Source of the DNA: Physcia stellaris
Taxonomy: Eukaryota > Ascomycota > Lecanoromycetes > Caliciales > Physciaceae
DNA length: 64,000 nucleotides
Reading direction: 5' to 3'
Assembly (NCBI GenBank): GCA_018902385.1
Contig: JABSSW010000049.1
Location: 306,469 to 370,468 of the forward strand
In this document: in pieces, positions 20,857-32,048 of the stretch
Numbering within the stretch: the stretch's first letter is position 1
Layout: each line of letters begins with the position of its first letter
Made by a program: the position numbers and the translations under genes
The notes under the pieces: generated by a model
Seen by the model: the letters and a program-made list of their open reading frames with translations, nothing else
The model's database searches: none
What the model was told of the DNA's origin: nothing

Positions 20857-23674
20857 GTCGATTCTAGTTGCTGACGGCTAATTTCACATATGTGCCACTT
20901 CTGCAGCGGATATTATGGGTTGTGGTCGAAAAGAGGAGGGGGAGACGCCTGAAGACGACTTCTGAAAAGCGGGCACCCACAGATATTATTCAGAGTTAGA
21001 GTACAATCCATCGCTTTAAATAATGAGCCACAGTCTGGGGTGCAGGACGCACAAAGACGGTAGGTATCGGCTGTTATTGGTGGCTTGTGTTGCTCCGAGA
21101 AACATGACGAAATGGCTCCAGCTCGGTCATCCTTCACGAAACTGTTGTTGGTGGAAAGAAGTAGCACACGAGGTAGTTGCAGTAGCTTAGGGAGGAAGTA
21201 GCCATAGCCGCTTTAATGAAGCCGGCTGAGAAGTTGCTGCCGCTGCTAGCTTTTATCCGCACCTATCATTGCTGCTGAGTTGGCGACGAGCGGCTATCAG
21301 ACCTTGTACGTATCTTAAACCTAACAGGTCTATGGCCGAATCAACGTTAGTTGTTTCAGTCCCAGCCTTTCACTTGATTAAGGTAGTATTATTGTCTCAA
21401 TGTGGACACTGGACAGTGGACACAGCCTATAGAAATGGCGCACCCTCACAGCTCACTCCTGGGGCAGAGACCTTGACGTCATTTGTATGCCTTGGTCTTT
21501 GTCAAGGCTGAACACTGTGCATTGAGCTCAATTGCCCGACACCCAGTTCGTCTTGGCGATTTCAAGGAATCCACAAAATGGTACAGGAACGCTTCTGGAA
21601 GACGCGATCGCATCAAGGTACGTAGCAGGGTTTAGATGAAGACTTTTGCGCAAGGCGATCTTGAGTATTTTGCGCTGAGTGATTTGCACTTGCTCTCGGT
21701 TACGATGGCCACAGCCCAAGTGCGAGGCGGAGGGTTCCCGTCGGTCGACCAAAGCTGTCTAGCCTCGTCGCCCAAGTCTGTCTGCTGGCTGACACCTTCC
21801 TCAAGCGTTACAGAGCAGATTTGGAGACATCCAGTGACATGCAATCACTCCCGATACGCTCAGGCACAAAACCTTCGGATGGCCAGCTCCATACTGCTCA
21901 CTGTTGTCAATGTATGTCGTGAAGCTCGATATGTAAATTGCAAGTAGATAGATATCATTCTATCTGATACTAATCGTCACTTCCTGGCACTTGCGTTCGA
22001 AACGATAATCGAATGTTGGCCGATCAAGCATCAAAGATAGCTTTCGAAGGGCGTCGGTAGGCTGGCAGCCAGAAGCCCTCTGGATGATGTCTCCCGAACA
22101 ACTATTCCTAGACTTCATTAAAGCTGGCATAACACCTGGGGATTGAGTAGCCCGCTACTGCAGATTTGCTGCCAGAATCGAGAGAGCTAGCTATATCGAT
22201 ACGTGGACATACCGCAGAGACCAGGTGAGCGAGTAAAAGTGTCCGGATGATGGCGGTAATATGGCGTAAACACAATGGCGACTACATTTTAGCAAGGAAA
22301 AACGTTGCGGCAACGCTGTGTGACCACTGCGTATCCATCCAACTTTATCCACTGGCATAGTATGCCACTGCAAGGTAGAGCTTTCTACTCGTTGTTTCCT
22401 ACCATTACTGCACACGAGCCTTACACCTCGGTTCTAGGTTTTTGGGTGGCTAATTGCCATGTCAAACCTTGCACATGAATCTGCTAACGCATTTTTCTTG
22501 GTTGTACGCCGTTGAGTCTGCTCCTCAGGGATCTTCGATGAATAGTATCATCTCCACGTGTGAAAATCCTTGCCGCTCTCACCGGAAATGCACTCTCCGA
22601 GCCTGGGGAAAAGAAATCACTGCGGGAAGTCGCGTTGCTCCTTTTGCGACCGCTTTTCCGCCTGACCATACCCACGAACGGAAATATGGCCTTGACCTCT
22701 TCACCTCAACCCCAAACGTATTTGATCTTCATCTTCGACCACATTGGGTAGCCTTCCAGGCATTGGGTATTCCATTCCTGAACAGACAACGAACGGAGCG
22801 ATGATGACGGTAGGGATGTAAAGGGGAGGAAGAAACGGGCACCGGTGTCATTGTCCTGGGCGAGAGCTATAAATCAAGTTAGCGAAACGGACCCTCAGAT
22901 AGGTTGTCATGGCAGAGCCAAATACCGTGATTGACGAGTGGCCTTGCCGTTTCTGCTGCTTTACCTCTAGCATGGCACAGGACAACAAAAACCTGTCCTC
23001 CAGCTTAGCATCAGAGCTTTCTGACATAGTCTCGATGACAACCTGCTTGAAGACAGATCAAGAGCGCTTCAAGCCCCGACGAGCGGACTGAGCCTCGGAG
23101 CCATTGAGAGAGAAAGAGAGCGACCTCAGCGCATCGATGAGGATTGCTTGAAGTGTAAAACACTAACGCACAAGCGTCCGGGCTGCGGCCCTTCATGCCG
23201 CCATTTCCCGATTGTCCATCCCATGCTTACCACTATTATAATGAAAACCTATTGTCTCTCACCTTCGGCCGGACATGGATTACGACCTCGTCATGTGGGT
23301 TGCGATTGTCTCAAACGAGTCATGAGTCTCTGCATGGGGTTGAGAGGGTGCGAAATCCTTCCCAGATTGAACTATTGCGTTCATAGTGTCCGGCCTCTAC
23401 ACATCAGCTATCACCAACTTCCTAGCAATGCGATTGCTACCAGCTCGATGCGAGTTTTAGTGAGATCCTGACCCACGGTTAGATGATCTGCACGAGATAG
23501 TCTGTATCTAAGCCCACCGTCAAACTTCTAGCCTGTTTGGGCTCGAACAATGTCGATTATAGAAAGGTCTGGGCGTTGGTTTGGTATGGCTGGTACTCAA
23601 ATTCACGGGGAATACTCAAGATATCTTAAATACTCACTAGAACAATAGACGCCGCGCAGCATACAACTCCGCAG
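20857..23674. other. 2.8-kb gene-poor stretch
   Basis: Only short, overlapping, unsupported frames. The most protein-like is 22909-23091 (60 codons, with a CRFCC cluster), which I do not accept without more evidence. No repeat, tRNA or transposon feature is visible by eye. Confidence 0.35.
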
Positions 23675-25921
23675 ATGGAAGTCAACGTCCCCGAGCCAGC
23701 CATTTGTAAGATACAAGGCTCCCAGGCAAGGTTGCGAGAGCAAATGGTGGAAATCTCAAAATATGGCTTCCGTCGATCTCGGACGCGCGCATCAGCGGAT
23801 CGAGTACGATTTCTGATCAGCGACTCGGCAGGCACAGACACCATCTCAGGCGAAAGAGTAGTCGTCTCCCCAAAACTCCAGGAAGCGCCATTGTCACCCA
23901 CCTCACTGTCACAGTGTCCTTTTGCCCAAAGTACCCTCCAAATTACCCGCCGCTCGGCTCTGTCAAGCGCTGGGGCGTACGTAGCGGTGTCATATTGCTG
24001 GAACAGAAAATTACAATGGTCTTGCCAGTGCTCCAATGCTCCTCCGGAGATTCTGTGCGAGGATTTGACTCGACGGTACTGCGCTACGCCCTTCGACGTA
24101 ATCCATCGCTCAATCGCCTTCGCAGTTGCTCATGGGATAAATGGTATATGGATCGATCAGGAATGTATTGACCAGACTGACCCTGTCGACAAGGAGAAAA
24201 GTATTCAAGAAATGGACATGATCTACCAAAAGGCCGATCACGCTATTGCGGTGCTGGAATACGCATTTGAGTCTCAAGCCGAACTTGATGCCTTCGTATC
24301 AGTCTGCGACCCTGACTTCTTTGACTTCGACCCAACTCAAATAGAAGTACTGGAGTCAATGATCTACGATCTCCTTCAAGACAAATGGTTTGAGCGTGCC
24401 TGGACATTACAGGAGTCAGTCTCGGCTGGCGTGAATATGACGTTGCTTCTCAGCTGTCGTGGACTACAGAAACCGTCTCACTTTGGCCCTACATCGGAAG
24501 ACTTTGAAATTAGCATTTGGGACTTCCAGAACGCGATGGTCAACATGAGAAATTATATTGAAGAAGGACTTGCTGCTAATGTCTGGTCTGATCCTCAAGT
24601 TGCAATCGACGCATCGAACAGCGCCGATTGCCTTTGGAACTCAATACCTACTATTTTGCCAGATGAAACCATTGTTCGTTTCTCTCCGGATTATGCCATT
24701 GATCCCTTGGGCGAAGGACACTCTCAACGTCAAGTGTGCAATGCCGCTCAAGCTATTACATACCTCGATTTCCGCTACAATTCTGTACCTTCAGACCGGC
24801 TGGCTATTCTGGCAAACCTTTGTAACTATGACTACAGAGTCGATACTAAGGTTTTGGATTTTCCAGGGAGCTCTTTTACAGTCTGTGCTCACACGCTGGC
24901 AATCCTTAATGGGGACATGTCCCTCCTCGCAGGGTATAAAGATGATCATCCTGCCCTGAAATATCCGGCCAATGTTTGGGGTCCATTCAGAGTCGGTCAG
25001 GATGCACGATCGTATGATCTTGTCTTTGTGAACGACGACGACGATGATGAGTCGACAAAATATGGATTTTCATGGGGGCCCAAACCGTCTGCGTCTCTTA
25101 AAACAATCAGTTATCTCGAGGAAGAAGGAAACTTATTTCGCCTTCAGCCGGCGATATTGTCCAATCACGGGCTCCATGTCAGCGGTACTTTGTGGGACAC
25201 TGACTGCACGATATCTTTGCCAGAAACTCAAAGTGCTTTTGCGTCTAGGTGGCTGGAAGAATTGAGATTACAAGATGGCGAGAAGGTAGCAGTCGGTAGA
25301 GAACGCCAAATAGCTCTATTCCAAAATTTCCTTTGGCGTTTACTTCGCGAAATCATCTCCGCTGGCTTCACCGACCTCGCAAAAACTCTCTGGAACTTTT
25401 TTGAGCCACTTGGAGTGGACACTAAATTCAATATGGAGTCCCTTAGAGCACCATTGCCCTACACCTACGAGATGATCTCCAATTTCCAAGGTTTAGATCG
25501 GAGCAAAGAAGAGGAGATAATCAACAGTATAAGGGGCCCGAAGCAGCTGTCATACAGGCCCTCTGAGTGGGAAATCGACCCCCCAGAGCTCGAGCGCCTC
25601 TTGATCGAACAGGTATGCTCATCAGGCGCGCTGCGCTGTGCATATCCATGGCCTCGCTCTTCACAAATGTGCTCGCCATCATCGTCGCAACCCTATGCCT
25701 GGTTCGAAGCCTGCGAACTCAATACTAAGGTGTTCACGCCCGCCACAACTCTAGGTGACAAAGTAGCCCGCTCGGTGTATCGCCGCCAAGCTATGTCCTG
25801 GAGAGTCGTCGAAACAGGACAGCATGGGGAATCTGGGTCCGAAATTCTTCATTGTCTCGGTCGCCGACGAGGAATTTGGAGAACTGATGATATCGATCAC
25901 CATGATTACATACTTGATTAA
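23675..25921 (+). CDS. HET-domain (heterokaryon incompatibility-type) protein
   Basis: A single exon of 748 residues. The HET domain (PF06985 type) spans about residues 100-265 with its usual landmarks: YVAVSYCW (102-109), GIWIDQECIDQ (157-167), then KSIQEMDMIYQKA (175-187) with AIAVL, and WFERAWTLQE (238-247). In known cases HET domains trigger regulated cell death after non-self recognition or act in related immune signalling. The C-terminal 480 residues are not recognised and contain no NACHT, ankyrin or WD repeats, so the trigger partner is unknown. The gene is not next to another recognisable incompatibility gene. The start at 23675 is the first ATG of the frame and lies in a plausible context. 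Confidence 0.85.
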   Translation: MEVNVPEPAICKIQGSQARLREQMVEISKYGFRRSRTRASADRVRFLISDSAGTDTISGERVVVSPKLQEAPLSPTSLSQCPFAQSTLQITRRSALSSAGAYVAVSYCWNRKLQWSCQCSNAPPEILCEDLTRRYCATPFDVIHRSIAFAVAHGINGIWIDQECIDQTDPVDKEKSIQEMDMIYQKADHAIAVLEYAFESQAELDAFVSVCDPDFFDFDPTQIEVLESMIYDLLQDKWFERAWTLQESVSAGVNMTLLLSCRGLQKPSHFGPTSEDFEISIWDFQNAMVNMRNYIEEGLAANVWSDPQVAIDASNSADCLWNSIPTILPDETIVRFSPDYAIDPLGEGHSQRQVCNAAQAITYLDFRYNSVPSDRLAILANLCNYDYRVDTKVLDFPGSSFTVCAHTLAILNGDMSLLAGYKDDHPALKYPANVWGPFRVGQDARSYDLVFVNDDDDDESTKYGFSWGPKPSASLKTISYLEEEGNLFRLQPAILSNHGLHVSGTLWDTDCTISLPETQSAFASRWLEELRLQDGEKVAVGRERQIALFQNFLWRLLREIISAGFTDLAKTLWNFFEPLGVDTKFNMESLRAPLPYTYEMISNFQGLDRSKEEEIINSIRGPKQLSYRPSEWEIDPPELERLLIEQVCSSGALRCAYPWPRSSQMCSPSSSQPYAWFEACELNTKVFTPATTLGDKVARSVYRRQAMSWRVVETGQHGESGSEILHCLGRRRGIWRTDDIDHHDYILD

Positions 25922-26501
25922 GTTCCCACTACCATACTTCATCTCCTACAAAGCGCGCCACACCAGCTCAGCCACCATCAAACGCTAATTCCTTTGTCGG
26001 GAAAATGTCGTCGAATCCAAAGAGATGGATGGGCTTAGAGATTCGACTGGATAGCCGAGACGCTGGATAAGGGTATGAATATTCTGCAGTGGCGATGGGA
26101 GGACAGTGACGCTAGTCGGAAGGTAGTTTTCACGTTACAAAGCTACTTCTGTCATTGTTCAAGGCCGATTTCTTTGTCAGCGACGCCCTACGCCCAGTCT
26201 GTGCCAACAATTGAAGCCAAGAACACCTAAGATAATCTCAAAGAGATTAATCCGAACAAAGAGACGATTATATATCCTGCAGAAACCCCAAATCCATGTC
26301 TTTGAGGCCCCAAAATCCCACGATCTACACGAATACCACGAATAACGTCATTTACCGTATAACGACCGAGCATCATCAACAAGCTACTGCAGGCCAGTCT
26401 ACATATCGCAAACCCACTGCAGGTCAGCCAACCCAAAGAAATTCCAAGAAATCACAAAATCTCCCAAGAGAACAGAGACAGCACAGAAAAGGAAAAAAAA
26501 A
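25922..26501. other. Intergenic
   Basis: 3' flank of the HET gene and leader of the secreted-protein locus. A purine run ends directly before the ATG at 26502. No gene supported. Confidence 0.4.
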
Positions 26502-26976
26502 ATGTTCCTCTCTAGCACCCTTCTCCTCTCGCTCTCGCTTTCTCTCCTGAGCACCACCACCCACGCCCACCCCCTCGACCCCCTCCATCGTCCCCACAAA
26601 CACAACCAGCAGCTCCTCTTCTCTCTTCACCAACCTCCCCACTTCGCTCGAGAAGCGCGCCCACTACGGCTGGCTCTCCTCCTACGCGCCCTCCGACACC
26701 ACCTGTTCAGGCGGCTGGGGCGGCGCTCGCCCTAAAGTGTACGGCGACTGCATTAAATTTAGCCCCGTAAGCGATAACGTGGGTATCAACTGGGGTACTT
26801 GGCCCCACAGCTTCGACGCGCTGGACGCGTTCACTGATGACAATTGTAAGCATAAGGCGGGAAAAACGATCAGGGCGCCGAAGAAGGGAATGGGGTGTGT
26901 TAGCGTGAAGGCGCAGGCGGCGAAGACGGGTGGGGTGTGGAGGAGTGTGAAGTATCATGATACGAATTATGAGTAG
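26502..26976 (+). pseudogene. Small secreted protein with Kex2 site, frame broken by one base
   Basis: The frame starting at 26502 opens with a strong signal peptide (MFLSSTLLLSLSLSLL, then STTTHA). The convincing mature protein is in the +1 frame: an S/T-rich pro-region ending LEKR (26647-26658), a classic Kex2 cleavage site, then AHYGWLSSYAPSDTTC onward to the TAA/TAG at 26974-26976 with four cysteines (TTC, GDC, DNC, MGC). No GT-AG intron fits between them, so one extra base lies in the C-rich stretch at about 26555-26600, or two are missing. This is either a recent inactivating indel or a consensus error in a C run. Without the shift the product would be about 158 residues, effector-like and not assigned to a family. 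Confidence 0.6.
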
Positions 26977-28120
26977 AGTGAGGGGCGGGGGCTCGGGACG
27001 GAGATGGAAAGTGGTTTCTTTTCTTTCTTTGAAATTGTTCTCAAATATTTTTCTTTCCTTTTTTCTTTCCCTTTCCTGACTTCATATAGATCTGAGTAAT
27101 CTGACGACCCAACCTGCCAAAATATTTTTTTCTTATTCTTTCTTTTGGTTAATTTCAGTTCGAAGAAACCAGTAAAATCCCAGTCTGGAGTCACAAAAGG
27201 TAGCCCACTTTTCCGTCCAGTAAGCTGAGAATTGGACCTTGTTCGGCCTGAACACAAAGATTAGCTTTCCGTCGGCGTACGGAAATGTACAGTCGTGAAT
27301 GTGCACTCGCTGTAATGGTATTTTATCGAGATAGGTTTCCAGCACCTTATGTCGAAACAGAAACACTACGACCATTTCATGTACACAAAGAATGAGTAAT
27401 CACAATGCAATGCACAGTGCTGGGACACTGCTGTTAGGTTGCTAATACGAGCGCGTTTCTCCGAGATCTTTGGTTACACATCCGTTTCTAGAAGTCAGGG
27501 AGATTATCAAGAGCCTGCCATAGCGAGAGTTCTATGCGTCTCAATTGTTACTCCTGTGCTTAAGTCATCAGTGAGCTAGATTTGATTGACTTATCCTGGA
27601 GACTAGTTATTTTTTACGTACACGAATCGCTTCTAGCGTGCAGGAGTGGCATCCAGATGCTGCTCCTATTGTTTTGGTTGGAGTGGCTTTTCATCGGTGT
27701 ACGAAGCGAAAGCGGTTGAAAGAATGGCTCATTCAACTATAGATAAAGACTCATAGGCTAAGATGAACAATGGAGATAGCTGTTGATCTTTGAGAAAGAT
27801 CGATTGTCTTCCTCTCGCCCTTTGTGTTGGATATAACAGGATTGTCAGACCATCTATCTCTTTGATACTTCTAAAGAATGGTTTGATGAAGACAATGAGG
27901 CCTCGAATTAGCCAGGAGATCCACTGAGCAGCTCGTCGGGTACAAAAGCCTCCTGAATCCCCGGTGATTATCTCTTCAGCATCTGCCTGAAACACAACAA
28001 CTGCTTTTGAAAAGCAGAACCACATCAACAACCGATTGCATCAGTACTTCCATTTGAATCCTTCAATCCTTCGACACGATTCCTGCGACATCGCACGTAT
28101 CCTTCAGATCGCCAGAACAC
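26977..28120. other. Intergenic, no gene supported
   Basis: T-rich at the start, likely 3' flank of the secreted-protein locus, then ordinary intergenic sequence and the promoter of the repeat protein at 28121. Confidence 0.4.
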
Positions 28121-29140
28121 ATGGACTCTCGCTCCTCTCGTCACGGAGAGTCCCGAGTCACTCAGTTGAGGGAACCTTCGCGCTCACGCTCCGGATCATC
28201 ATCTGTATCCCGTCACGATTTCGCTCGCCCGTCGCACACACCTAGCAGACTCTCCGCCGTCCATGAGAACGAGGCCATGAATCCCGTTGGCCATGACGAC
28301 TTGAGGACTCAGACTCGATCCAGCCGTCATCCCACCCAGTCCACTCGTCATCAAGACTCTCGCGCCAGCCACGGTGGTGACTATGCTAGAGATTCTCAAC
28401 GCACGGTCCGCCCATCAGACAATGAAGGCTGGAGTCGCGCAGTCCTTCCGGCAGAGTACGCTCAGGGAACCTCCACCGGTAACAGCCGCGCTTTGGCTCT
28501 CAGGGAGAAAACAGTCACTCGTTCTTCATCCACCCGTACTGGCATGACGACGATCCCCGCTGGGGTTGATCCTAGCCACGCTTTGGCTCTCAGGGAGAAA
28601 ACAGTCACTCGTTCTCAATCCACCCGTAGTGGCATGACGACAAATCCTGCTGGGTATGAACCTAGCCGCGGTATGGTCACCAGGGAGGGTACGGTCGCTC
28701 GTTCTCAATCCACTCGTGCTGACATGGCAATGGTCCCGGCTGCATACGAACCTCCTCGCGGTGCTGGATTTGAGACCCGACTTGAGCGTCTAGAGAGCAA
28801 GCAAGGTACCGTTTCTCGCAGTCAATCTACTCGTGCAAGCTCATCATCCGGCCCTGGATTCGAAACCCGTCTTCAGCAGTTGGAGAAGCCGAAGCAGACT
28901 GAGAACACCAAGAGCGAGAACACCAAAGCCTTGGAGAAGAAGCTCGAGAGCATGCAAGCCCAGATGAACCAGATGAAGCTCGATAGTCACAAGAAAGAGC
29001 TTCAGGCCAAGGATGACAAGATCAGGGAGGTTCAGAAGGAACTTGACGCTGAGCGGGCCAAGGACAAGAGCGCTCCTATCTACGCTCCCGTCTACGTTCG
29101 CCGTCATGGGCTTTACTGCACTTGCTACCTCTGCTACTGA
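28121..29140 (+). CDS. Repeat and coiled-coil protein with C-terminal cysteine motif
   Basis: An intronless 339-residue frame. Residues 1-120 are disordered and rich in S, R and H. Three 30-residue repeats follow at about 124-153, 154-183 and 184-213, built on ALREKTVTRSQSTR then GMTT..PAGYEPS, with a fourth partial copy near 229-245. Two GFETRL blocks (about 216 and 246) lead into a coiled coil at about 265-315 rich in K, E and Q. The last residues, APVYVRRHG then YCTCYLCY, are hydrophobic with three cysteines and could be lipidated or bind metal. No signal peptide. No family recognised; the architecture suggests a scaffold or membrane-tethered structural protein, by inference only. Confidence 0.7.
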   Translation: MDSRSSRHGESRVTQLREPSRSRSGSSSVSRHDFARPSHTPSRLSAVHENEAMNPVGHDDLRTQTRSSRHPTQSTRHQDSRASHGGDYARDSQRTVRPSDNEGWSRAVLPAEYAQGTSTGNSRALALREKTVTRSSSTRTGMTTIPAGVDPSHALALREKTVTRSQSTRSGMTTNPAGYEPSRGMVTREGTVARSQSTRADMAMVPAAYEPPRGAGFETRLERLESKQGTVSRSQSTRASSSSGPGFETRLQQLEKPKQTENTKSENTKALEKKLESMQAQMNQMKLDSHKKELQAKDDKIREVQKELDAERAKDKSAPIYAPVYVRRHGLYCTCYLCY

Positions 29141-30022
29141 GAGTATTAAGCCCCCAGTCACGACGTCTGCTCTGCAACTTCCCTTGAGCAGCTGTCTCTA
29201 GGATTCTTCGAGAAATTGTAAGATAGTAGTTGAGATAATGTGTAATAGATCAATGCTCAAACCCATATTTATTTCCCTTCTCCTTGGTGACATTCTTGCA
29301 GTGACGCAGTGATGCTATCAATGGACTATTACCAAGAGATTATATGATTAAGATCAATTTTTCAATCGAACTATAAGGGTCTAGATTATCTTGGCAACCG
29401 ACGAGAATCCGTGGTCAACATTCCCTGATAGCTCAATTTCCCCTCTACACGGTTTCCCGAATAGACCGCTTACGGAATAGCTAGACTGTGTACCCGTCTC
29501 AATTTTCCCCTTAGGTCGGCTGGACTGCTTCTATATAATCAAGCGAGGAGGCTCAGTCAATATGATACGCTCTGAATTGCTTGTGGGTCCATCACATGCT
29601 CTTACAGTCCCGCTGCTCAAATATGTCTCTGTAGGCGCCGATGTGAAGAAAACAGAGTCGTACAACGAGGCGTGTAATGCGCATGTTCAACACTGGAATC
29701 CAACAGTGCCGGAGCAGGACTTCCAGCCAAGTGAATTAGCGAAGCATGGAATGCGGGGTGAAGCGATATGGATGCGTTAATAGGGCTCAACTTGATAGTG
29801 TGATCGTACGGGAGAATAGGGACAATGAGATGGAGTTTTGGGACGTGAAGATGGGCTTTTGGGCCGTGAGTAATACTGCATTGAAGGTATGCTCTGACCG
29901 GTGCGAGATGCCCCCGAAGCTCGTATTGTGGGGTTCCGTTGATCAATATCAAAAGTCAGGTCCAGAGGGAGCATCAAGGCGCGGGCCATATCTACCACCT
30001 TGTCGCATGCTGGACGAGCGTC
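29141..30022. other. Intergenic between convergent genes
   Basis: 3' flanks of the repeat protein (plus) and MYND protein (minus). A 72-codon frame at 29562-29780 has no supporting evidence. Confidence 0.4.
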
Positions 30023-30829
30023 TCAGTGGCAGTCTACCTCGTGACTCTTCATATCCTTCCTCTGACAGGCCCGATTGCAATATTTGACCTTCCCACATTT
30101 TGTACACGGTCTTGCCGGGGCTTCCTTGCCACACATGGTACATCCTGACTTGGCACCCATTCTGTTCTGCGTAGCGGTTGTTTCGTTGGCATCTTCGTCA
30201 CTCCTTTCATCCGCCCTCCTACGTTCCTTCTGCATCCTTTCCATCCGGCGCTTGACCTTTCTTTCACAGACATCCATGCCACACACCGGCATGACCGCGA
30301 CCATAACCAGCGGCGCTGACCGGTCTAGATAAGGCTTAGGGGTTTTGATGGCGTCCATCGGAGGCCTTCCACAACTGACGCATGGCGCGCTCATCAAGAG
30401 CATACAGTCCATATGCGTTTCGTCGTTGACCTCATTGACTGTTGTTTGGAAGGCCTCGACGGCTTGCGAGTTATTCTGTAGAGCATTGGGTTGGCAAAGG
30501 AAGGAAGGGACTGGGTGTACTCGTTCGATGAGGGTCGTAGGGCCAGAGTCGGCGTCGGTGTAGCGGTAGATGAAAAGCGCGTCCTGAGTGGGTCCTGCTA
30601 TTGCTGACGATGTGACGGGAGGACCAATATACACTCCCTCATTATTTGACATTCTGTAACCGCACAGCTTAGCGTCTTGGTTCAAAACCCAACAATGATC
30701 TGCAATTTCTAGAGTTGAAGCCGAGTTGCTGATTGTCAGCAGATGAAGTGATGAAGTAGGAGACGCGTTTATTAAAAGACGGCGCGCCAAGAAATCCCCA
30801 CGTTTACGCGTTCTTGCCCTAGACGTCAT
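30023..30829 (-). CDS. MYND-type zinc finger protein
   Basis: The frame encodes 268 residues. The last 40 form a textbook MYND finger, CxxC-x8-CxxC-x5-CxxxC-x7-H-x3-C, starting at CTMCGKEAPARPC and ending at HEVDC. Preceding it are a basic stretch (KVKRRMERMQKERRR) and a region with two further CxxC-like pairs (CVSCGRPP, CGMDVCERK). MYND fingers usually mediate protein-protein contacts in regulators, and small fungal proteins of this shape are common. The start is uncertain: the first ATG is at 30829, but an internal ATG at 30652 (MSNNEGVYIG) follows a TTACAG acceptor-like site and may be the real start or part of a second exon. The N-terminal 59 residues look less protein-like. Confidence 0.7.
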   Translation of the reverse strand: MTSRARTRKRGDFLARRLLINASPTSSLHLLTISNSASTLEIADHCWVLNQDAKLCGYRMSNNEGVYIGPPVTSSAIAGPTQDALFIYRYTDADSGPTTLIERVHPVPSFLCQPNALQNNSQAVEAFQTTVNEVNDETHMDCMLLMSAPCVSCGRPPMDAIKTPKPYLDRSAPLVMVAVMPVCGMDVCERKVKRRMERMQKERRRADERSDEDANETTATQNRMGAKSGCTMCGKEAPARPCTKCGKVKYCNRACQRKDMKSHEVDCH

Positions 30830-32048
30830 CGTGCTCAGCGCCAGTCCTCATGAAATCACGAGGGTAGCACGGGTTTTCCACATAATAGCCATCTACGGTG
30901 TCATCAACTCATCATAGATCATCTTTTATCCTCAGACTACCCTCCTAGCCCGCAGACAACAACCAAGACAGCGACATTTTCTGTAAGACTCGCCTCCATC
31001 CAAAGACCCGATCAAAGCAATCTACGAAGACCTTCTCCGAGAAAGCTTACAACAATCACTACGAGTACCAGAACTGAATGTCATGGGTGAAAGACCAATG
31101 CTCAATCGAATTCACCACAGATTTCAAGACTTCCGATGCCGCTAGATATCCGAGAGTACACGCCCGCCTACTCTCCCTCTGCTCTTGTTCCCTTCCACCT
31201 CCCACTGCCTCTTCCCCTTCGTCACTCCACGAACACCCACTAACACCCACTGAAAGGATGTTCCCCACAGGTACCCTCGACAAGATTCAAATGGCCAACA
31301 TCTCCCAGGTCGACAAGCTTCTGGACGGCGTCAACAACCTCGTATGAGGCCAAATTATGTAGGAAAGATTACCTGCTCGCCCTCGTCGACTATGTGATAC
31401 GTAAGGAGATACTAACATGGTTGTGAGAGGCAAAAAGGATGAAAAAGACAGTTGCGGTAAATCGACAGCGAGCGTTTCGAATCTCATGACGAATACCGCG
31501 AAGAAATCTGGTGCGAGAGTTGTTGAAATCGCGAGCAAGGCTGCGAAGAGAGCGAACAAATATCTGAACTCAATTAAAATGTTTGTGGCAACTTCTTGAA
31601 AGTTTAAGTCCACGATAATGTTCAATGTATCGAGTGGAGGACAGTGACCCTTAGGAGCTAGACACTGCTTGATACTAACTCAGTATCATGTCTTCTGAAA
31701 GTTGACACCTTTTGGTGTTATGTGTCACGACAACCCACGTCAGATCTCGGGATAAGCCATGATAAGGGATATAAACATTAAGCTTTCCTTTTGTCGTCAG
31801 CAATAATTACTGAATACGCGAGCAGAAGTAATGATGACTTGACGAGGTCGAAAGGTATTTAGTTTCGCTCGGGAAGATAACATTCACAAAAACATTCACA
31901 GGCAAACTAAATCACGGTGTCAATCGTAAGTTTCATTCACATGGTGCAATTGACACATTTTCATTTACCTTCCACTACGTTTCTTCGTCTTTCAAGGAAA
32001 TCTGTGGCCTTGCGCTCAGGTGTTCTTGTCCGTCCTGAGGTCTTGAGA
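30830..32048. other. Mostly intergenic
   Basis: Holds the weak small gene candidate at 31078-31347 and a TACTAAC-type branch sequence near 31410, but no spliced model that I can close in frame. Otherwise nothing seen. Confidence 0.35.
31078..31347 (+). CDS. Weak candidate small gene, 89 codons
   Basis: An ATG-started frame ending MFPTGTLDKIQMANISQVD-KLLDGVNNLV. The terminal part looks protein-like and lies behind a C/T-rich stretch typical of fungal leaders, so the true start may be one of the later ATGs (31258-31292). GTATGA directly after the last Leu codon could be a donor, with TACTAAC about 65 bases further on, but neither nearby acceptor gives a good continuation. Treat as unproven. 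Confidence 0.2.
   Translation: MSWVKDQCSIEFTTDFKTSDAARYPRVHARLLSLCSCSLPPPTASSPSSLHEHPLTPTERMFPTGTLDKIQMANISQVDKLLDGVNNLV

Noticed and set aside
22909-23091. 60-codon frame with a CRFCC cluster
   Set aside because: Too short, with no leader, splice or homology evidence.
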